NCBI GenBank assembly: GCA_002803225.1
Contig: NXFV01002031.1
Location: forward strand, 1 to 64,000
Length of the DNA: 64,000 nt
Direction: 5' to 3'
Source of the DNA: Gamarada debralockiae
Taxonomy: Eukaryota; Ascomycota; Leotiomycetes; Helotiales; Hyphodiscaceae
Shown here: positions 24,601-36,202 of the stretch, in pieces
Layout of the letters: every line of letters starts with the position of its first letter
Numbering within the stretch: position 1 is the first letter of the stretch
Made by a program: the position numbers and the translations under genes
The notes under the pieces: model-generated
The model's database searches: none
Told to the model about the DNA's origin: nothing
Seen by the model: the letters and a program-made list of their open reading frames with translations, nothing else

Positions 24601-25377
24601 AGCATTCTTCAACTTGTATCCACTGCTGCCAGACCTTGAGAATTGTCGCTCGACAATGATCGAATCTCCGTACAGATCGGGCTGGTATGCGTCAGAGCCT
24701 TCATTTTTCAACCTGACGGTCAATATTGCTTGCTCCTCATCTCCTCTAATCAAATTCTTTAGGCTAGTTCCTCGGTTCGTCGCGCTGGCCTTGCCTCCCA
24801 AGCATAATGTAATCGCTGTCAACACGGCGCTCTTCCCACTTCCGTTCATGCCAACAACGAAATTAATCAGAGGGCTGAGCTGGACATGGAGCCTTGTGTG
24901 ACACATAAAATTGACGCAAGTGACCTCTTCGATGACGGCGTTGTCGGATGCAACGTTTTGACCGATTCGGCCTCGTCTTCTACCAAACACTCGGCGAACA
25001 CGATTGTCGTCCTCCTCCGCGGTCTGCAGATGCTTGAAATCATTGTCCCTCAAGATGTCATACTGAGTAGCAGATGGACCCGACGCAGTGTCCTCATCTG
25101 GTTCGGCTTGTGGTACTTCGTCATCGTCGCTTGAGGAAGTCGAAGGGCTTCTTTCCCGTGCATTTCGCGATTTCGAAGCACTTTGATTGACCGAAAGTCG
25201 CGCCTTCTTGTGTTGCTGCGTATAATTATCAGTAAAAGCAAGATGATGGCGGCAGAACGGGCGGAGTTGAATCAGAGTACTTACAGCACTTAATCGCAGG
25301 TTGGAGCTCGCGCTCTCAACTGCGACGACTTCCTCGTCGTCATCGATTCTGGCTCGCTTCATTGGCGCCATCTTCAC
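21679..25377 (-). CDS. SMC6: Structural maintenance of chromosomes protein 6 (Smc5/6 complex)
   Basis: Four exons, 25377-25285, 25215-21946, 21896-21796 and 21736-21679, give 1173 aa. The N-terminal ATPase half has Walker A GMNGSGKSAVLTAITLCLGG and the conserved VTCVNFMCH before it. Two long coiled coils flank a hinge (about residues 490-680, around HIKLRKPMWSSLIEAVLGR). The C-terminal half has the ABC signature LSGGEKSFSS and Walker B LRCLDEYDVFMD, and the last exons supply STGRQYIMITPKALG. These are Smc6 rather than Smc5 features. With Smc5 and the Nse subunits it acts in homologous-recombination repair and replication-fork handling. Intron 1 is 69 bp, in frame and without a stop, so retention would add 23 residues. 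The upstream ATG at 25377 and the one six bases later are equally possible. Confidence 0.93.
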
Positions 25378-25518
25378 TTTTAGAGACTCCTACTTAGATG
25401 GCGGTTGTAGAAATGGCTGTTGTAGGACAGGAAGGTTCGCAGACGCGTGGTCGCAGTTGTAATTGGTGCCTACGCGTGAGAGGTGATGACCTAACGCGAC
25501 ACGCCAGGAAATTTAAAA

Positions 25519-25657
25519 GCCCTGTTCAGCTGCGGCAACCTAGACGATAATCTGTGTAGCGATTGTTGCGATAATCTGCCATGCAAAAACTAATCCAGAT
25601 TATCGACAAAAATAATCTCGTTAAATAATCTGAAGGGTTTCTGTTGCCAAACAGGGC
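25519..25657. mobile_element. Candidate MITE, 139 bp, with terminal inverted repeats
   Basis: The left end reads GCCCTGTTCAGCTGCGGCAACC. The reverse complement of the right end reads GCCCTGTTTGGCAACAGAAACC. These are imperfect inverted repeats of about 22 bp enclosing AT-rich DNA with repeated and inverted GATAATCTG/AGATTATC boxes. No coding capacity is present, as expected for a non-autonomous element. It lies between the SMC6 start and the stop of the next minus-strand gene. I could not find a convincing target-site duplication, so family and exact ends are uncertain. The rest of the 25378-25900 spacer shows nothing notable. Confidence 0.6.
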
Positions 25658-25900
25658 CTTACCGTGTCGGGGGCAAAGTCGACCGAAAACACCTCCTTTT
25701 CAAGTATTTACAGGTATCTTCGTACTCAGATTCGCGTGTTTTAGGGAATCGCTATTTCAGAGTAGGATCAAAGATAAGGGCACCATTGAATAGGTTTCAT
25801 TTATTTCTCTTATGTTGAATCATATCTGCATGTACCTTTTGGGGTTTTCCAATCCATCCCAGCGAATTTTCGAATCTAGACCAAATAAATAGCCCTCAGT

Positions 25901-27875
25901 TCAAGAGCTAGCCTCCTCAGCTGCTTTTAACGCAACCGCGAACCGTTGCTTGAGATCCTCCGCATCCTCAAGACCAACACTAATACGGATCAGGTCGGCT
26001 GGAACACCAAACTGTGCCGCCCAATGTAGCTCCAGGAAATGGGCTAAAATAACGTACGGAGAAGCCAAGGTGAAATTTGTCCCGAGACTTGGTCCCTTCG
26101 CCGTTTCTATCCGGTCATAGAACGCGATAGCTTGAGCAGTATTCTGGAAGGTGAATGAGAGCAGGCCACCATATCCACCATTCGGTGTCCTGCAGTCATC
26201 GTAGAACTTCCTTGACTCGTTGTACTTGGGATAGTACACTTTCGTCACGATAGGACTTGCTCGAAGAATGTCGCAAATAGCCTCCGCGTTGTCATTGATC
26301 TGCTCGATCCTGGTGACAAAATGCCTGCTGTTACGTTCCATGAAGATAACATCTTCCGCCCAATAATTGTCCTCGTACTCTTCTTCTGCTACCTTTTTTA
26401 GGGCCTGGTAGTACCGTCCACGGGGATTGAATATTGCGCTTCCTCCCATGACATTGCACTCTCCGGAGAAGATCTTGGTAAGACTGCTAACAACCACATC
26501 GGCATAAGCAAGAACGTGAACGTTGATGAAATTTCCAATCGTCTCGTCGACAACGACGCCAAAGTCGTAAGTATCAGCCAATTGCCGAATACGTTTGAGA
26601 TCAGGGCATTTCAACATTGGATTTGCGGGAAACTCGCAAAATAGGGCTAGAAATCGTTCTCCTGCCTTTAACCTCCCTTCGAGATCATCCAAATCTTCTG
26701 ATGACCCGTTTCCGTAAAATAGACATCCAGGTCCAAACTTTTCCAGAATTTTGAGTGTGTCCACATAAGGAAAGCCAAAAGATATGCTCTTCATGGGACT
26801 TCTCGCCTTCATCATCATTTGATGAGTCATAAATATCGAGTTCATTCCGCATGGGTAGAGATATACGTCTTCTTCTGAGAGGTCGGCCACTCCTCGCATG
26901 TTGGAAGTCATCTCTGCACTTGGTTCGGTCGCCAAATCGATTTCGCCGGTCAAAGATCCGGTTATGCGCCGACGAATTGCAGATTTGGCATTTTCAACGA
27001 ATGAGACGTCCAAATTGCGGCCAAATCGTTCCTCAAGGAATTGTGACCTTTCGTGGGTCTCGGCGGTGCCATTTGTGGACAGGGTTTGGTGAGTCTCAAT
27101 CCCGTCTTGCGAGGTCTTGTGGGCTTTCGGGGAAGTTTTGTCGATCGATCCTCTCTGATACCTCCTCGGTCCTTTGCAAGATTTTCCGTAACCATTTGAT
27201 ATCGGCTGGAGAGTTTTTTGGTTGACTAAAATTCCCTCTTGGAAGAGACCGTGGCAAAACTCTGCTCTCCTACTCGAGATTCCGTCTCCTGAGTGCTGCC
27301 AATACTGTTTTGCGATTGGGAATAACTCTTTGGGGAACAAAACGGCCGAAATGGACGGGGAGACCTTAGTGAGGATCTCAGAAGTTGCTCGACTCCTATC
27401 CCATACCAGATCAATCACAGGGACCTGATCTGGAGAACTTGATGGTTCTTTTGATAATATGAAGTTTGCGCATCTCCCAGCCGTCCTATTAGACGGAAAC
27501 AACATTGCCTGCTCTCCCGGCTTGCCAAGGGTTTTGACAATATCTTCGGCGAAAGCCACAATGAACTTGTGTATGAAGAACCTTGGTCACGAGACCATGG
27601 TCAGCGTGGCACAGCAGATTGGGCAATATTGTGTAACTTACCGTGGATAACCAGTGGTCATCTTACTTAGCACTCTCTCCTGGCCTTCCTCGTAGCCAAT
27701 GTTGTCAATCCATTTTGGAAGGGACACACTCGAAGCCTGTACAAGTCAGCATTGACTCACGGGAAAAAAAACCTTCGAAAGCATGCTGAATAGAACTTAG
27801 AGCCGATATATCAGACTCGGAACTTACATGAGGTGTGAGAGCTGGGATAGACTCCCCAAGCTCAATAATAGACAT
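25901..27875 (-). CDS. Cystathionine gamma-synthase (fungal transsulfuration enzyme)
   Basis: Three exons, 27875-27828, 27736-27642 and 27581-25901, encode 607 aa. Splicing builds the typical fungal N-terminus: SIPALTPH, then ASSVSLPKWIDNIGYEEG, TGYPR and FFIHK. The PLP-dependent Cys/Met metabolism domain is split by a low-complexity insert (about 165-230). Its catalytic part has VVVDETIGNF (Asp about 393) and SSLTKIFSGE (PLP lysine about 417), then MGGSAIFNPRG. The enzyme joins cysteine with O-acetylhomoserine or O-succinylhomoserine to make cystathionine on the way to methionine. Length and insert fit the long fungal form rather than bacterial MetB (about 390 aa). The gene is divergent from UTP22. 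Confidence 0.9.
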
Positions 27876-28140
27876 CTTGATGGATTGTGAGAGGAATTGT
27901 ATTGAGTTGAGTTGCAGGAAGCTGCTCCAAACCCAACTCCCATCGATTTGCTTGAAAGCCGTGATCGGAGAAGCCTGAAATTCCAGTTGATAAGCCCACA
28001 CCCCATCCCAAGCCGCGCTAAATATTAGCTCCCGTGAGCTTAAATGTAGGGCCTGCAAAATTGTGATCGTCCAAAAATGCTAGGACTTTTTTTTGCTGGA
28101 GCTCAAAAAGAGGATAAACACTTACGTCGCAAACTCCAGG
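27876..28140. promoter_or_regulatory. Short bidirectional promoter region
   Basis: Only 265 bp separate the start codons of the divergent cystathionine gamma-synthase and UTP22 genes, so both core promoters must lie here. I did not identify a specific factor site with confidence. Confidence 0.5.
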
Positions 28141-31100
28141 ATGACGGACTCTATTTTTCCAAAGCGGCGAAAACTCGATCACACCCAAGATGACGACAAT
28201 GATGCAATTTATGCTGGAGGGCTGTACAAGTCAAGCATGTTCAAGCTGCAGGTGGACGAGATGTTGGCAGAAGTCCAACCAAATTACGAGAAGCGGGCGG
28301 GCGTGATAGATGATGCTTTGCGCAAGTTGAAGGGTCTGATTGAGGGAATTGAGGATCGCGAAGCACTTTCTGTGAGCTTTGAATTCTAATTTCTCCAATG
28401 TGCATACATCTAACAGGTTTGCAGATACCAGAGGCAGCGAAGCTACTACAAAAATCTCATAAAGTTGCAATTCCCTTCCCAGATCCTAAACCCGATAAGA
28501 ACGTGGCCTACAAATTGGCATATGCGAAACCCTCGAATATCAATGTTGTTGGAAGCTATGCGCTCAAGACTATGGTTAGATCGGACAGTGCGCTCGCTGT
28601 GGATATGATGGTCAGGATGCCCGAGTCGATCTTCCAAGAGAAGGACTTCCTCAACTACCGGTACTTTTACAAGAGGGCTTATTATCTGGCTTGCATTGCT
28701 GCGGGCCTGCAAGACCACATCCAGGATCAATTCACAGTTCACTTCGAGTATTTGAATGGAAACAGCCTGCATCCTGTCTTGGTAGCGAAACCAAAGTCAA
28801 GTACGTGATGGAAAAGAGGAATTCTGAGCATATAGCTAACGTATGACAGAAGATAAAGCGAAGATAGATTCAAACTTTACGATTCACATCATCCCTACTG
28901 CTCCCGAGACCTTCTTTGCGGAATCGAAATTGCTTCCTACCAAGAACTCCATCCGCCCAAAGCAAGAATCAGAAAACGCCACAACCGCACTAGCCCCATC
29001 TCCTTTCTATAACGCCTCTCTGAAATCCGATTGCAATGTTGAACCGTATTTGAAACTGCTTCATTCCGCATCGAAGCAGTCATCCGGCTTCAAGGATTCT
29101 TGTATCCTTGGCAGGATTTGGTTGCGCCAGCGAGGATTTGGAAGCTGCTTGTCAAAAGGTGGATTCGGACACTTCGAGTGGGCTGCTTTGACGGCTTTAT
29201 TGCTGAAGGGCGGGGGACCCAAAGGCCACAGTGTTCTATCTCCTGGTTACAGCAGCTACCAAATGTTCAAGGCCGTCCTGCAATTTCTCTCATCCACAGA
29301 TCTGACCTCGAAACCATTGTCATTTGAAGCTCCATCCGATTTTCAGCCTTCAAAATCCGACGTCCCAATGTTCTATGATGGCCCACGGGGCCAAAACATT
29401 CTCTATAAAATGACACCTTGGTCCTATGCGTTATTACGGGATGAATCCAAGATCTCTCTGGACATGTTGAATGATGCTGCATTTGACCAATTTGAGTCAA
29501 CTTTTATACTGCGGACAAATCAACCTCTTCAAAGGTTTGATTGTCTGGTGCGCGTACCTTTTCCGACTCAAGGCCATGAGGAGTTCTCGGGCGACCACAG
29601 GACAAGTGTTGGAGGTTTCAGTAGGCGCATTTTTGAAGTGTTACGAGAGGGATTTACGGACAGACTGAAGCTCATTGATATCCAAGAAGATGCCATTCCT
29701 TCCTGGTCGGTCAAGTCTTCTGGTCCATCATTACCAGAGCGGCAGTCATTATTGGTTGCAGTCGTCTTCGATCCTTCAAATATCAATCGCCTCGTAGACC
29801 ACGGGCCATCGGCGGAGGACAAGAAGAAAGCAGCTAAGTTCCAGAAATTTTGGGGCGAGAAAGCAGAATTACGACGATTCAAAGATGGCAGCATTCTCGA
29901 GAGTTTAGTGTGGTCACCTGGGTCATCGTACTCGATCTTTCAGGCGATCTTCACCTACCTCGTAAAGCGACATTTTGACGCGGATGTAAGTAAGAGCCTC
30001 ACATTCATCGGTGAAGGGTTTGAGAAATCACTCCCCAGTGCTGGACCAAGCTCGAAAGCTTTCGAAGCTTTAAAGCAAGCGTTCAGCTCCTTTGAAAAGG
30101 ATATCAGAGATATGGAGGGTCTGCCTTTACAATTAAGGCAATTGTCAGCCATCAGCCCTCAGCTCCGATACTCGAGCATTCAACCCCCAACATTCAGTCC
30201 TCGGCAACCCTTGAAGAAACCAGCCGATGTCTTGATACAATTTGAGGGCTCCGGAAGGTGGCCGGATGACGTCGTTGCAATCCAGCGAACAAAGATTGCG
30301 TTCCTGCTGAAGATCGGAAGTCTTCTCGAAGAATCTGACAGCAGCGCCACGACTCATCTTGGTCTCGAAAACGAAGATCAGACTTTACAGAACTGTGCGT
30401 TTTTGGACGTTATTTATGAGTCCGGTGCAGCGTTTCGGCTACGAGTCCACAACGATCGCGAGCAAACTCTGCTAGAACGCAAGATTAAAGACAAGTCGAC
30501 CGATAATCGCGCCCGAGAGGACGCTGTGGCCGCGTTGTCCACCTACAAGCGTACTTTTGTCCAACTACCACTCCACACACAATCTATTGCAACTCACTGC
30601 ACTCGCTTCCCTCTTTTATCACCGTCGATTCGTCTCATGAAACTTTGGTTTGATCGTCATATGCTTTCAGGACATATCAGCGAGGAGCTCGTCGAACTTC
30701 TTGTGGCTCGTACATTCCTGCAGCCATATCCTTGGCGTGCCCCGTCATCTGCCATGTCTGGATTTTTGAGAACGCTGTTATTTATATCGAGGTGGGACTG
30801 GCGTTTGGTCCCATTAATTGTTGACTTCACTGGGACAATGACAAGCAAGGACGTTGCTTCGATCAACACTCGACTCGAAGCTTGGCGGAAGATCGACCCA
30901 GTCATGAGTCGAACAGTTCTCTTTGCTGCTTCAAACAATGACACTACGGGTACTGCCTTTACTGATGGAGGCCCTTCGAAGATGGTAGCTGCACGGATGA
31001 CTGCATTAGCTCGTTCAGCATGCAAGCTAGTCAAGGACCAAGGTCTTGATCTGGACCAAAGGTCGCTTTTTATGTCTTCAACGGCAGATTACGATTTCGT

Positions 31101-31485
31101 GATTCATCTTGCACCGAAATTCGCTCACGACGATGGAAAGAAAGCCCCAAAGCAGAAATTCAAGAACCTGGAAGTGCAATCGGAAGCGGACTTTGAAATG
31201 ATTGGATATGAGCCTGGGCGAGAGTACCTTCTTGAGCTTGAGAGGATCTACAGCAGCAGTATTATCTTCTTCCACAGCGCGGCATCTGGGTCAGTCATTG
31301 CTGGTTTGTGGAATCCGCAAATTGTACCGGCTCGACCTTTCAAGGTCAATCTTGCGTATGCTACGAAGCCAGAGAGTTTGGATCATGAAGATGAGGGGAA
31401 GATCAAGCTTGATAAAACTGCGATGTTGTCTGAAATCGCGAGAATTGGAGGAGATATGGTGTCACGGATCGAAGTTGTCCGATAA
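28141..31485 (+). CDS. UTP22: U3 snoRNP-associated Utp22 / Nrap (SSU processome)
   Basis: Three exons, 28141-28371, 28425-28800 and 28850-31485, give 1080 aa. The start was chosen for the conserved opening with KRRKL and GLYKSSMFKLQVDEML. The Nrap domains can be followed: VAIPFPDPKPDKNVAYKLAYAKP, then INVVGSYALKT and SDSALAVDMMVRMP (the nucleotidyltransferase-like fold). Next come LRQRGFGSCLSKGGFGHFEW, KAELRRFKDGSILESLVW and, near the end, the FFHSAASGSVIAGLWNP block. Utp22 is a structural, catalytically inactive nucleotidyltransferase-like subunit of the UTP-C/SSU processome. With Rrp7 it functions in 18S rRNA maturation and links to CK2. For intron 1, the acceptor ending TTTGCAG is preferred because it keeps phase. 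Confidence 0.92.
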
Positions 31486-31910
31486 CTGGGGAATAGTTTG
31501 TTAGAGAAATGAATACTCTGACGAACTCTGATCCGCAATATGTGTATAATTAAGACTCTAATATCTCCCGCCACGCAATCAGAGAGATATTTCTCCCCCA
31601 GAGCCATCGAAACGATGGAGGAACCAATCAATGCATCCATTTCATTAAGGGGGCTTGTCTTTTCTCCAAGCGAAATATGTTGCCTCAGGCCATAATACTT
31701 CACCCCACTAAGAAAATAAACCCTAACGATTTTGAACGTCTTTCAATTTCACAGCGACAGCGACCTCCTCATCCTCCTCATATTCCTCCACCACGACCTC
31801 CAAAAAAGCCAGGTCTCGACGATTCGATTAATATCGATCTTTTGTCGAGCTCTCCCTGCCTTATCTTGCGCTCTTACCACCGAAAATCTCCACATCTCGA
31901 AACCGCAAAC
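31486..31910. other. Intergenic, tandem genes
   Basis: UTP22 3' region and eIF3k promoter/leader. The second half is CT-rich (31750-31870), typical of a filamentous-fungal core promoter. No gene is seen. Confidence 0.5.
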
Positions 31911-32859
31911 ATGGGCGTTGCCTTTGACTCCTGCCCAGAGCGACCAGAACATATCGATGCCATTCTCAATGGACTGGATCGCTACAACCCGGAAACGACC
32001 GCAGTTTTCTCTGACTATGTGACGGCGCAGTGTGAAGAGAAGTTCTACGATTGTTATGCAAACTTAGCACTTCTGAAGCTGTGAGTACCATCTCTACCGG
32101 ATTTTACGTCATAATGTCAAATGATGATCGTTCTTTAACGTTTCCTATTACCTGAATGGGCATGGAGAATGAATCCCTCCAGCCCCTGAAGTCTATTATT
32201 AGCTCTATCTGAAAGACATTTCTTACCCATATATCTTCTCCTTCAAGAATCGCAAAACACCCGAAGCTAACAGCTCCCTACGCCTCTCCAGATACCAATT
32301 CAACCCCCACCTCACCAAAGACGAAGTAATCACCAACATCCTCGTCAAGTCTTTAACCGTCTTCCCCTCCCCCGACTTCTCCCTCGCCCTCCATCTCCTC
32401 CCACCACACATCCTGACCCCTGTCTCCGCATCCTCCGCTCTCCCAGCAGCAGGCGACGCGCCCCTCTCCGAAGCCGTCCAAAAGCTCAATGTCCTCAACA
32501 ACCTCCTTGGCCAAGCCTCGTACGCCGCTTTCTGGAGCACACTCGACAGCGACGACCTGTACGCCGATCTCATCGCCGATGTCTCTGGCTTCGAAGAACT
32601 GATCCGCATTCGCATCGCGCTCACCATCTCCCAAACCGTGCGAGAAATCGAGCGATCCGTCCTGGAATCTTGGTTAGGAATGCAAGGCCAGGCGTTCGAG
32701 AAGTTTGTCAGTGGAGTGTGCGGATGGGAGATGGAGGGCAGTGTAGTTAAGGTACCACTAAATAAGGAGAATGAGGCGAAGGGTACAATTGTTAGGGAGA
32801 ATGTTAAGATGGAGCAGTTTTCGAGGGTTATTAGGAGGGCTTATGAGCAACCTGCTTGA
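31911..32859 (+). CDS. Eukaryotic translation initiation factor 3 subunit K
   Basis: Two exons, 31911-32080 and 32292-32859, encode 245 aa, the usual eIF3k length. Conserved segments are [35 protein letters not shown] across the splice junction, and [14 protein letters not shown] with [18 protein letters not shown]-terminal winged-helix part follows ([25 protein letters not shown]). eIF3k pairs with eIF3l on the periphery of the eIF3 complex and is present in filamentous fungi but not in budding yeast. The 211-bp intron is long for this window but its ends (GTGAGT, CTCCAG) and phase are good. Confidence 0.93.
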
Positions 32860-33369
32860 GCGATGGATCTTATGTGTTTGACGCTTCGATGGTGCATGGC
32901 ATGGTTGGCTGGATGGATGGCGTTCAAGGAGTTAAGAGGGCTCTGGTCATCAAAAGATCCGGTGCTTGTATTACGTGCCTCCGTAGGTGGACACCGGGAC
33001 TCGATAGATCAACGAGCTATGAGCGATGCCGTAGACAAAATAACAAGAACAGTCCAAGTCATGTTACGTCCAATGCGAAGTGTGAGGCTACTTAAGATTA
33101 AACCCAAGGCAGAGTATAGTTGCGGAGATCAGCCTGATTTCAAATAGCTGTGTCTGAACCTATATAAGAAGTGGCAAAGCTGCAGGAGAAGCCATATCAA
33201 TTTCAAAGTCTTTGCAATGTCTCAAAGAACATCAATCTCAAAATGCCTCTTCACACATGAGAATCAAGTATCTTGGTCTTTACCTAAATCACGCTGGATA
33301 TTCCCTTTGCCATGCCGCTTATCACATATAAGATATAAGCTTTTGAAGCGAGACTGCCTTCGTTACCAG

Positions 33370-34135
33370 CGATTAGCCAATCACAAGAACAAAGTGAGGA
33401 GGCATCTTTTCGTTGCACATTTCATTTTTCCGCTGAACTGCCGAGACTGCCTTCAAGTGCTAAGTAGAGGCCAATCATGTTCACAATCAAAGGCGTTGTA
33501 GTTTCATTATACATCTCATTTTCCGTTAGAGCAGATAGTCCCTTCGAATGCTAAGAACCGGCTAATCACAAGTTGTGATCTCAGGATTGGAGTTTCGTTG
33601 CACATCTCATTTCCCGTTATAGCAGATACTCCCTCGGAACGCCAATAAGTAGCTAATCACACGATTTGTTCTCAGGAGTTGAAGTTTCGTTACAAATCTC
33701 ATTTTCTGTCAAGCTGTTATGCTATCGCCAGTCCCACCTTTCCATGTGGCAAAACATGTGAGGCACACAACAAGCAACGAGCATAGGCTCTTGATTTATT
33801 AAATACTCCTCCGAGCGATAAAAAGCGACCAATTACAAGTTGTGAACAGAATATGTCCTCTTTTCGTTGCACATCTGAGTTTGCTGTTCGGCTATTTCTT
33901 CTCCCAGTACTAAGAGTCAGCAAATCACGATCAACCAAAGGAGTCTCTTTTCGTTGCAGATATGAGGCTCCCTCTATTTACTGAAACATTAGGAACCAGC
34001 GGTTACGTTGCTGGACAGAGGGAAGTATCTTTTTGTTACATGTCTGACGCTCCACCCACTGACAGATACACCAGCTGACCAACCAGGTCACTGGACAAGG
34101 GTGACGTCTTTTGTCCGTTGTACGTCTGAGAGTTA
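33370..34135 (+). repeat. Degenerate tandem array, period about 82-93 bp
   Basis: At least eight units are marked by variants of TTTCGTTGCACATCTCATTT starting near 33408, 33501, 33592, 33684, 33861, 33948, 34030 and about 34112. Spacing is 93, 91, 92, 177 (a double step), 87, 82 and 82 bp. Most units carry a second landmark, a CCAATCAC-like box preceded by CTAAG, near 33376, 33470, 33561, 33653, 33829 and 33920. Units diverge strongly and share no open frame. The array follows eIF3k; 32860-33370 between them shows no gene. Confidence 0.75.
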
Positions 34136-34170
34136 AGCATCTTTCACATTCCCTCAAGAGTCAAGCTAGC

Positions 34171-34416
34171 ATGTCTTCAATTCCAACAGAGTTCCGCCGT
34201 TGGTATGATGCTTGGGGCCAATTCCGACGTGGCATGATCCCAGTTATCAAATACGTCGGTTTCGTTCAGTTCTGCAGGGGGATCTTGGATATAGGGTGGG
34301 CAATGATCATCAAACTCATGAGCTCATTTTGAGAGGGCATCATTGCATTGCATTGCAGGTACCCCATTCGCCTGATTTTGAGTTACAAGTTAGGGCAGAA
34401 GCTAGCATCGCATTGA
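34171..34416 (+). CDS. Possible small protein of unknown function
   Basis: A model with exons 34171-34295 and 34359-34416 gives 60 aa, starting MSSIPTEFRRWYDAW and ending LGQKLASH, with a hydrophobic middle (about 25-50). The intron has GT-AG ends (GTGGGC, TTGCAG) but no clear branch site. I recognise no family. The model begins just after the tandem array and could equally be chance. A longer overlapping frame (34212-34691) is no more convincing. Confidence 0.18.
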
Positions 34417-35650
34417 GAAGCAACCAACGCCAAGTCACCCCCTCATACGATACTATCAGAACCAACTACACCCTGATTGGAACCATCAACTGGCTTGCGT
34501 GTGAAGCCATGTCTGCGCCAATACCAACTGGTGGCAACATTTCCACTTCGTACCATTCCCGCATGGCCAGTCACATGGCCCTTCGATCCATAATTACCAT
34601 GGTGAGGAGGTCGAGCCAGGTCACTTTGAGCCATTGGCCGAAAGATGATTGGGTATTCATGCTCAACACGATGGACTCCTTGCGACCATGAGTACTAGCG
34701 CGATTGCCTCCACCGAATCTCGAAACATTTCTAATTTGTCCTGAGCTGGGGCAACGTGCCATCACGTTGACGGTGCGAGAAGATACCTATTGTGCTCTTG
34801 TGTTTGTGATTGAGAAGAAACAGTTTAGGGAAGGAGAAGGAGACGAAGATCGAATTGAAGGATTATGGGGACAAAGCTGAGGCCTTGTCGCGTTGATAAA
34901 TGGTGTTTATGTTTGCATCAGCATACGTCACTGGGAAAACAGGGAAATCCGTGAACCAACCTCCTTGGCTGTACAGATTAGGCTTTGAGATGAAAAGATG
35001 GACATTATACTTCATTTTGAAATTGATTTCTATCAATATGAGGTTCCAGTATTGAAGATACGATGAAAATGAAGCTATCGCGACTTTTAAGGAGAGCTCG
35101 GATGAAGTTACACTAGAGAAAAGGAGAGCCCACTCAGCGCCAAGAAAGTTGTCACTCGCTTAAAAACCCAGTATCCCTGAGTTTTGCACTACTAGCCCCT
35201 TTTCCGGCGGGATCAAGTATTATTAGTGTAAAAATCAGTCAAGACTCATTATGATTATGTGTCAGGACTCAGTCGTATTGGAGATTAGATCAGTTCATAT
35301 TGTAAATTTTCTGCAGAATCGTAGGAGGCAAGGCTGGCCAACACATTCATTGAAGGGGCAAATGTATCTAGAAAGGACCCAAGTAAAACATGAGGCACCC
35401 ATAAAACCCAGTGGGAAAAGGGCTCACCTCTCTTATCCAAATGATAGTTCTCAATCCACATCTCACGGAAATAAGGCAATAGCAGCAAATCCGTGTCCTA
35501 CCAGCCCGCAACAAGTAACCGATTGCTAAGAACAAATCTCCAAGAGCAATCAAAATAACCCCCCTCCCCCCAACCAACAAAATCCTTCAAAAATCATCCT
35601 CGCTAGCGGCCTTCCCCCCAGTCTCCCCTATCCTCCATCAACTTACTTCC
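34417..35650. other. Intergenic, no gene seen
   Basis: Small open frames on both strands show no domain, and I see no repeat above background. Confidence 0.4.
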
Positions 35651-36202
35651 TCAATGACAGTTCGTTCTGCAGTTTCCGTCTGGACAACATCTGCCTTCAT
35701 GCTCCGTGCCTTTGCCACAACACTCCTTCGGTTGGTGCTCCTCTAGCACAGCACACACATTACACTGATGATTACGCTGTCGTACAACGACCACTCTCGC
35801 AGCGCATATCCTGCCCGCCACTTGATTTGAAACGACAACCTCGGAGGCAATCGTAGGTATCACCGTCTTTATGCGCCTCAGCCTGGCGGCATATTCCACT
35901 AACACACTAGACAATAAAAGGGGTCGTCAAGGTATTGTTAAGGCACGATTTCGCATTGTCCCTGCTTGAATTTTACACAGTCGTCCTTGTGTTTCTAAGA
36001 GCCTCCAGAGAGAGTGCAAAACTCATAAAACACCCGCGATCTGTCACCAACGGTAGTGAGTTTAGCCACGATAGAGGCTTGATATCTTCACAGTTTGGCG
36101 GATAAGTTGGTAGTTTGGCATAGTGCTTGTAGGGAAGGTAGCTAGCACAGGCACAAACTCGACGGCAAGGATAGTTGCCGCGATAAGGAGGCTTTGGAGC
36201 AT
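35651..36202 (-). CDS. Candidate small secreted cysteine-rich protein
   Basis: I recognise no family. A model with exons 36202-36092, 35994-35947 and 35906-35772 gives 97 aa. The N-terminus, MLQSLLIAATILAVEFVPVLA, is a convincing signal peptide with an Ala cleavage site. The mature part has eight cysteines spaced C-x7-C-x2-C-x4-C-x13-C-x3-C-x11-C-x4-C, ending CESGRCTTA. The second intron in this model is only 40 bp; using the GTAAAA at 35973 as donor instead makes it 68 bp, stays in phase and drops two cysteines. Seven bases past the stop begins another in-phase cysteine-rich exon (35764-35651), with CNVC, ECCGKG, CCPDGNC and a CH end. It could replace the third exon. Such proteins are typical apoplastic effector or antimicrobial candidates, but no function is known here. 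Confidence 0.45.

Noticed and set aside
23037..24901. Many plus-strand frames across the SMC6 region
   Set aside because: They are antisense shadows of the SMC6 coiled-coil coding sequence.
25515..25662. Target-site duplication around the MITE candidate
   Set aside because: Flanking bases on the two sides do not match convincingly, so none is claimed.
28417..28424. TAACAG as acceptor of UTP22 intron 1
   Set aside because: It puts exon 2 out of phase. The next acceptor, TTTGCAG, is in phase.
33217..34140. CRISPR array reading of the 33-kb repeats
   Set aside because: Units are degenerate, boxes are not identical, spacers are not uniform, and the genome is eukaryotic.
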